From Gemmatimonadota bacterium (GTDB lineage: Bacteria; Gemmatimonadota; Gemmatimonadetes; Longimicrobiales; Gaopeijiaceae), in the NCBI GenBank assembly GCA_024638395.1, contig JAHEKK010000076.1:1-10168 (forward strand): DNA of 10,168 nt, given 5' to 3'. Of this stretch, positions 5,735-10,168 are shown piece by piece (position 1 is the first letter of the stretch; the number at the start of each line of letters is the position of its first letter). Below the pieces are notes generated by a model. The model made no database searches and was not told where the DNA came from. It worked only from the letters and a program-made list of their open reading frames with translations. Made by a program: the position numbers and the translations under genes.

Positions 5735-8653
5735 ATGAGAAGCAAACATCGTTTGAACCCAATCTCCGTGCTTGGGGCCTTACTGGCTCTGAGTCTCGGA
5801 GCGGCGGTCCCCGCCGCGGCCCAGACCGGAACGGTTCAGGGCCAGGTGGTGGACGCCAACTCACAACGCCCCCTTTCCGCTGCCCAGGTGTCCATCGTCG
5901 GCACCGGGATCGGACAGATCGCCAATTCGTCCGGGCGTTTTCTACTCCTCAACGTGCCCGCGGGCCAACAGACGGTTCGCGTCGAGCTCATCGGGTACGG
6001 CGCTGCCGAGCAGACGGTCAGCGTCACCTCCGGACAGGCGGCGATGGTCGACTTCACCCTGACGGCAACGGCCATTGCCCTCGACGAGCTTGTCGTCACC
6101 GGTGTGGGCGCGCAGACCACGCGCCGCGCTCTGGGAACCACAGTCGACGTCTTGAACGAAGAAGCCATCGCCCTCGCGCCGGTGCAGTCGGTGGACCAGC
6201 TCCTCCAGGGCCGCGTGTCGGGCGCCACGGTCAACGCCGTCTCGGCCCAGCCGGGTACCGGCTCGCTGATCAACTTCCGGGGCGTGTCGTCGGTCTTCGG
6301 CGCCCAGACGCCGGTCATCTACATCGACGGCGTGCGCGTTGACAACGATCAGGCCACGGCCGCTGGGACCGGCGGAGAGCAGTCCTCCGCCCTGGCCGAC
6401 CTGCTGACCAGCGACATCGAGCGCATCGAGGTGACCAAGGGTGGTGCCGCATCGACGCTGTACGGATCAGACGCGGCGACCGGTGTGATCCAGATCTTCA
6501 CCAAGAAGGGAACTCCCGGGGCGCCCCGCATCACCGCCCGGATGGAGCAGGGGGTCCACACGCCCGAGCTGAAATACATGTTCGATACCGGCGTCATCTT
6601 CCCGGACCGCGTCGACGAACCCGACAACAACGGCGTGGTCGGAGACAAGTTCCTCGGAGACAACTACTTCCGTAGCGGTCACACCCAGAACTACTACGTG
6701 GGTGTGAGCGGTGGGACGGCGGAAGTGACCTATAGCATCAGCGGCAGGTTGGAGGACTCGGAGGGCACCCAGCCCAAGAATGACGCGACCAACTACAACC
6801 TCCGTGGTGGGGTCCAGGCGTCCGTGTCCGAGAACTTCACGCTCGACTTTTCCGGGAGTTATACGCGGAACAACTTCGGCCGCCTGTACAACGGCACCGC
6901 CATTGCCGACCCCCTGACGACGTTCGAGGTGGGGGACGCGCTCTTCTTCTCCGGTGCGGGCACCCTACAGGAAGCCCTCGACATCTTCCTGATGCCCGAT
7001 ATCAGCGAAGAGGTGAGCCGGTTCATCTTCTCCAGCGGCGCGCGGTGGCAGATCCGTGAAGATCTGAGCGCCCGCCTGACGCTCGGAGCCGACAATCGGG
7101 GCAGCCAGCAGCGGCAGTTCCAACCCATCGGGTTCACGCCAGGCGAGCCCACGGGCCAGCTCACCCGCTTCGACCGGAGCTTCACCTCGGTCTCGCTCGA
7201 TGCGGGTCTGTCGTACAGCTGGGTCAACGAAGACGGTTCGATCACATCGTCCACGACGGTGGGCGCCCAGGGCTTCCGGGAGGACGAGAGCATCATTTCC
7301 GGACAGGGCACCACTTTCGCTTTGCCTGGAACCCTCGACTTCGACAACGGCGCCTTGATTACGGCCTCCGAGTTCAACTCGGAGGTGTTCAACGGCGGGG
7401 TCTACTTCGACGAGCAACTGGGCTACCAGAACAAGTTCTACGTCGGCGGTGGATTCCGGGTCGACGCCGGCTCCAGCTTCGGTGACGACATCGACACCGA
7501 GATCTACCCCAAGGCCACCGGGTCCTACATCCTTTCCGAGGATCTGGACATCGGCTTCGTGGACGAGTTCAAGCTCCGCGCCGCGTATGGGGCGACCGGG
7601 AAGTTCCCCGGGGCCTTCCTCAAGGACCGCACCTTCGACGCGGAATCCTTCCGGGGCGAGTCTGCTCCCAGATTCGCGAACCCCGGGAATGCCGACCTCC
7701 GTCCTGAAAAGACCTCGACGGTCGAAGCCGGCATCGATGCGGCGCTGCTGTCCAACCGCGTGGGCCTGAATTTCACCTGGTACAACGCCGTCACCAGCGA
7801 TGCTCTGTTCCTCGTACCTGAGCAGCCGGTCACCGGGCTGGGGACCCAGCAGCGGAACGTTGGAGAGATCACCAATCAGGGCATTGAATTGGCGATGAAC
7901 TTCCAGGTGATCAACACTCCGACCCTGGCATGGTCCGTCGGCGGTACGTTCCAGTACAACGACAACGAAGTGACGGACATGGGCGGTGTCGCGGACTTCA
8001 CCGTGGAGAGCGGCCAGAAGCGTGTCACCCAGAACCAGCCAGTCGGCGCGTGGTGGGTTACGACCCCCATCGATACCAACGATGATGGGCTGCCCGACGG
8101 TTCTGAGCGCAGATTTACGGGCGCGTCCCCGGTTCCGAACAAGAGCGGCAGTTTCAACACCACCCTCTCTGTTGGAAACAACCTGACCATCAGCGGCCTG
8201 GCCGACTGGGCCGGGGGCCACGAGGTCTTCGACTGGGGTTCCGTCTGGGCGACCTTCAACGGCATCTTCCGCCGCGAGTTGATCCAGTGCGGCGAGACGG
8301 CCGATCCCAACTGTGAGTTCCTGTTCCCCGTCCAGTACAACCTGGACGGCACGGAGCGTGGCCGGTACAGCCAGAGTGCTGCCCGGTCTGCCTTCATCTA
8401 CGATGGGGATTGGTTCAAGCTCCGGGAGCTGTCTGTCCGGTATGCGCTGCCCGAGAGTCTCTCCGGGAGCCTGAATGTTTCCAGGGCCACGGTATACGCC
8501 AGCGGCAGGAATCTCTGGATCTGGTCCAGGAACGAGTTGATCGACCCGGAGTTGAACGGGGTGTCAGGCGGCGGGCTGGAGCTCGGCGGTGAAAGCAGCA
8601 TCACCCTCTCGCCAAACCGAACCTTCAGATTCGGCGTCGAAATCGTCTTCTAA
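5735..8653 (+). CDS. SusC/RagA-like TonB-dependent outer-membrane receptor
   Basis: 972 aa from ATG 5735, normal for SusC. It forms a 22-strand outer-membrane barrel that imports oligosaccharides or peptides using TonB energy, capped by its SusD partner. A Sec signal peptide occupies 1-29 (basic MRSKHR, hydrophobic core, AAA before Q30). Next come a carboxypeptidase D regulatory-like beta-sandwich (about 33-112; GQVVDANSQRPL, SGRFLLLNVPAG), the SusC-type LDELVVTG segment (116-123) preceding the plug, the plug domain (about 130-258; IDGVRVDN near 197, GVIQIFTKKG near 250) and a barrel ending in FRFGVEIVF with the terminal Phe expected for BAM assembly. There is no N-terminal STN domain, so direct sigma/anti-sigma signalling is unlikely. 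D780-x-N-x-D-G-x-x-D788 resembles a calcium loop often seen in SusC barrels. It lies 76 nt upstream of susD, separated by a hairpin. Substrate is unknown. Confidence 0.93.
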   Translation: MRSKHRLNPISVLGALLALSLGAAVPAAAQTGTVQGQVVDANSQRPLSAAQVSIVGTGIGQIANSSGRFLLLNVPAGQQTVRVELIGYGAAEQTVSVTSGQAAMVDFTLTATAIALDELVVTGVGAQTTRRALGTTVDVLNEEAIALAPVQSVDQLLQGRVSGATVNAVSAQPGTGSLINFRGVSSVFGAQTPVIYIDGVRVDNDQATAAGTGGEQSSALADLLTSDIERIEVTKGGAASTLYGSDAATGVIQIFTKKGTPGAPRITARMEQGVHTPELKYMFDTGVIFPDRVDEPDNNGVVGDKFLGDNYFRSGHTQNYYVGVSGGTAEVTYSISGRLEDSEGTQPKNDATNYNLRGGVQASVSENFTLDFSGSYTRNNFGRLYNGTAIADPLTTFEVGDALFFSGAGTLQEALDIFLMPDISEEVSRFIFSSGARWQIREDLSARLTLGADNRGSQQRQFQPIGFTPGEPTGQLTRFDRSFTSVSLDAGLSYSWVNEDGSITSSTTVGAQGFREDESIISGQGTTFALPGTLDFDNGALITASEFNSEVFNGGVYFDEQLGYQNKFYVGGGFRVDAGSSFGDDIDTEIYPKATGSYILSEDLDIGFVDEFKLRAAYGATGKFPGAFLKDRTFDAESFRGESAPRFANPGNADLRPEKTSTVEAGIDAALLSNRVGLNFTWYNAVTSDALFLVPEQPVTGLGTQQRNVGEITNQGIELAMNFQVINTPTLAWSVGGTFQYNDNEVTDMGGVADFTVESGQKRVTQNQPVGAWWVTTPIDTNDDGLPDGSERRFTGASPVPNKSGSFNTTLSVGNNLTISGLADWAGGHEVFDWGSVWATFNGIFRRELIQCGETADPNCEFLFPVQYNLDGTERGRYSQSAARSAFIYDGDWFKLRELSVRYALPESLSGSLNVSRATVYASGRNLWIWSRNELIDPELNGVSGGGLELGGESSITLSPNRTFRFGVEIVF

Positions 8654-8667
8654 GGCTCTTGATATGC

Positions 8668-8700
8668 CCTGGGCCGGGGGGTCGACCCTCCCGGTCCAGG
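8668..8700 (+). promoter_or_regulatory. Intercistronic 14-bp hairpin between susC and susD
   Basis: CCTGGGCCGGGGGG (8668-8681) can pair with CCTCCCGGTCCAGG (8687-8700) as RNA: 12 Watson-Crick pairs, two G-U pairs and a 5-nt loop, TCGAC. It starts 14 nt after the susC stop and ends 13 nt before the susD ribosome binding site. No T-run follows. A role in protecting the susC 3' end or in setting the susC:susD expression ratio is inferred. Confidence 0.6.
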
Positions 8701-8713
8701 CGACTGATCTCTC

Positions 8714-8719
8714 AAGGAG
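8714..8719 (+). promoter_or_regulatory. Ribosome binding site of susD
   Basis: AAGGAG lies 10 nt before ATG 8730 and is the best Shine-Dalgarno match among the genes of the window. It fixes the start of a lipoprotein signal peptide of normal length. Confidence 0.65.
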
Positions 8720-8729
8720 AAAGAATCCA

Positions 8730-10168
8730 ATGATCACGAAACTTCCGAACCTCGGAAATCGGATGGGACGGGCCGCGTTGGCCTTGATCCTCTCCGTGGG
8801 GCTCGTGGGGTGCGACGCGATCGATCCGACCGAGGTCACGAACCCGACCACGACGGACGAAGACCTGGCGAACGCCGCGGAGCCAACCGCGGCGCTGTTG
8901 TCGGGTCTCCGGGCCCAGTTTGCTCGACTCGTCGGCGCGGCTGTCGTCGATACGGAGGTCGTAAGCGACAACTACTCGGTTCACGGCACCGGCATCAACG
9001 CGGAGCTGGACGATCCACGCGCCATCACCCCCGATATCCATAACTCAACCGGGCGCTTCAGCGGCTCCACCTACTGGAACTCTCAGGAGCTCCGGGCTCT
9101 TGGCGATTTCGTTGTCGACGAGATTGCCCCCAGCGACGATACGGCGACTCCGGAACAGATTGCAGAGGCCCGCTTCTACCGTGGGTTCGCATATCTGATT
9201 CTGGGGGAGAACTTCTCGTATGCCCCCGTCGAGGAAGACGGACCTGCCCAGGACGCCTCTGTTCTGCTGGGGCTGGCTGTAGCCGACCTGACGGCGGCCA
9301 CGGCTTTCGGGCCGCAGGTCAACGCCGCGCTGGCCCGGGCCTACCGCCTGCAGGGTGACGGTGCATCGGCGACCGCGGCGGCAAACGCGGCCCTCGCGGC
9401 CGATCCGGCTCTGCTGTTCGACCAGGGTTACGATGCCACTTCGATCACGAACGCGCCGGTGTCGTTCCTTGTCCTGCGGGCCCTGCAAGAGATGCAGCCC
9501 CTACCGAGGCTGGATTTCCTGGATCCGAAATTCACGGATCGAGAGTCGGGTATCCCCGTGGCCAAGGCCGAGGAAATGCACCTGATCCTGGCGGAGGTCG
9601 AGCTCGCCGCCGGGAACACGCTGGTGGGGCGTGACCACCTGGTCAACGCCATCGACCTTGCGAACACCCGCACCACGGTTTCGTTCGACGATATCGACGA
9701 GCGCCGTAATGCCGACCTCACACTCCGGCCCAGGGATCCAGAGATCAACATCGCGGCGGACGCTGCAAGCCCCTTGCGGGCGGGCCTGGTTCTCAAGCGC
9801 CCCAGCACTTCCGCCCTCAGCATCCCGAACGTGTCGGCGACATCCCTCGACCGGGACAGTGTGGCCGCGATGACCGACGCGACGGAGATCTGGCACGCGT
9901 TCCACCTGGCTCGTCAGGAGATCATGTTCCTGGAGGGCCGGAGGATGTCGGACCTCGGCATCCGACTGCCCATGATGCTCCGGGAGATCGATCAGAACGC
10001 CACCATCAACGATGGGGATCCAGGCACCCGTCCGGTCGTACCGGCGTACGTGCCCATGGGGTTTGCGGCCATGGATACGTTCGATCCTCCGACGCCCTAC
10101 GATGGGGTGGATCCGGATTCACCGTTGGTCACCACCGACGTGACCATCGATGTGGACATGAACAGGAT
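8730..10168 (+). CDS. SusD/RagB-like surface lipoprotein (C-terminus outside the window)
   Basis: 479 codons are open from ATG 8730 to the window end with no stop. The protein is the SusD-type partner that sits on the SusC barrel and binds the incoming ligand. The N-terminus is a lipoprotein signal: an Arg/Lys-containing n-region, hydrophobic LALILSVGLVG and Cys28, giving a lipobox L-V-G-C. Family features are the helical EARFYRGFAYLILGENF segment (146-162), an Ala-rich helical repeat region (about 195-230) like the SusD TPR scaffold, the AEEMHLILAEVELAAGN segment (about 280-296) and RQEIMFLEGRRMSDLG (395-410), the last two being the C-terminal SusD signature. The region after about 440 is rich in Asp and Pro. 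It follows susC by 76 nt in the usual susC-susD order and is presumably co-transcribed. The assignment rests on motifs plus position; the substrate cannot be deduced. Confidence 0.9.
   Translation, partial: MITKLPNLGNRMGRAALALILSVGLVGCDAIDPTEVTNPTTTDEDLANAAEPTAALLSGLRAQFARLVGAAVVDTEVVSDNYSVHGTGINAELDDPRAITPDIHNSTGRFSGSTYWNSQELRALGDFVVDEIAPSDDTATPEQIAEARFYRGFAYLILGENFSYAPVEEDGPAQDASVLLGLAVADLTAATAFGPQVNAALARAYRLQGDGASATAAANAALAADPALLFDQGYDATSITNAPVSFLVLRALQEMQPLPRLDFLDPKFTDRESGIPVAKAEEMHLILAEVELAAGNTLVGRDHLVNAIDLANTRTTVSFDDIDERRNADLTLRPRDPEINIAADAASPLRAGLVLKRPSTSALSIPNVSATSLDRDSVAAMTDATEIWHAFHLARQEIMFLEGRRMSDLGIRLPMMLREIDQNATINDGDPGTRPVVPAYVPMGFAAMDTFDPPTPYDGVDPDSPLVTTDVTIDVDMNR

Noticed and set aside
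6965..8221. 418-codon minus-strand frame opposite susC
   Set aside because: Antisense shadow of the SusC barrel region; no domain and no ribosome binding site noted.
1..10168. CRISPR arrays, insertion sequences, tRNA or rRNA genes, integrase sites, inteins in gyrB
   Set aside because: No spaced direct-repeat arrays, transposase motifs, terminal inverted repeats, cloverleaf-like segments or protein insertions were seen.

Overview
The window is GC-rich with strong G/C preference at third codon positions, Gram-negative-type secretion signals, and a SusC/SusD outer-membrane uptake pair. SusC/SusD pairs are typical of Bacteroidota, but the base composition, the non-Bacteroidota-like Shine-Dalgarno sites and the recF-dciA-gyrB block fit a Gemmatimonadota-like (FCB superphylum) bacterium better. 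This placement is inferred from the style of the proteins; no marker phylogeny was run.

Layout. Positions 1-186 (minus strand) hold the N-terminal 62 codons of ssb, cut by the window edge. A 245-nt divergent spacer separates it from a plus-strand enoyl-CoA hydratase (432-1217), followed by a small unrecognised lipoprotein (1324-1806). Next comes a compact, overlapping DNA-metabolism block: recF (about 1916-3064), a dciA/DUF721 helicase-loader gene (3061-3456) and gyrB (3449-5374). A 360-nt non-coding stretch follows. It carries a likely gyrB terminator hairpin, a 7-5-7 inverted repeat, and an 11-bp perfect hairpin just upstream of the next gene. The remainder is a SusC/RagA-like TonB-dependent receptor (5735-8653) and a SusD/RagB-like lipoprotein (8730 to past the window end), separated by a 14-bp intercistronic hairpin.

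How the genes work together. ssb, recF, dciA and gyrB all act at replication forks: ssDNA coating, gap repair, replicative helicase loading and supercoiling. recF, dciA and gyrB overlap by 4 and 8 nt and are probably translationally coupled. dnaA and dnaN are not seen next to recF, so this looks like a separated piece of the usual origin-proximal cluster. The SusC/SusD pair should form an outer-membrane 'pedal-bin' importer for a glycan or peptide; nothing in the window identifies its substrate. The enoyl-CoA hydratase and the lipoprotein have no evident link to their neighbours.

Most of the region is conventional. The main items worth a second look are the structured RNA elements around susC/susD, the broken-up origin cluster and the unrecognised lipoprotein. 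I found no evidence of a novel system, mobile element, CRISPR array, tRNA or rRNA.
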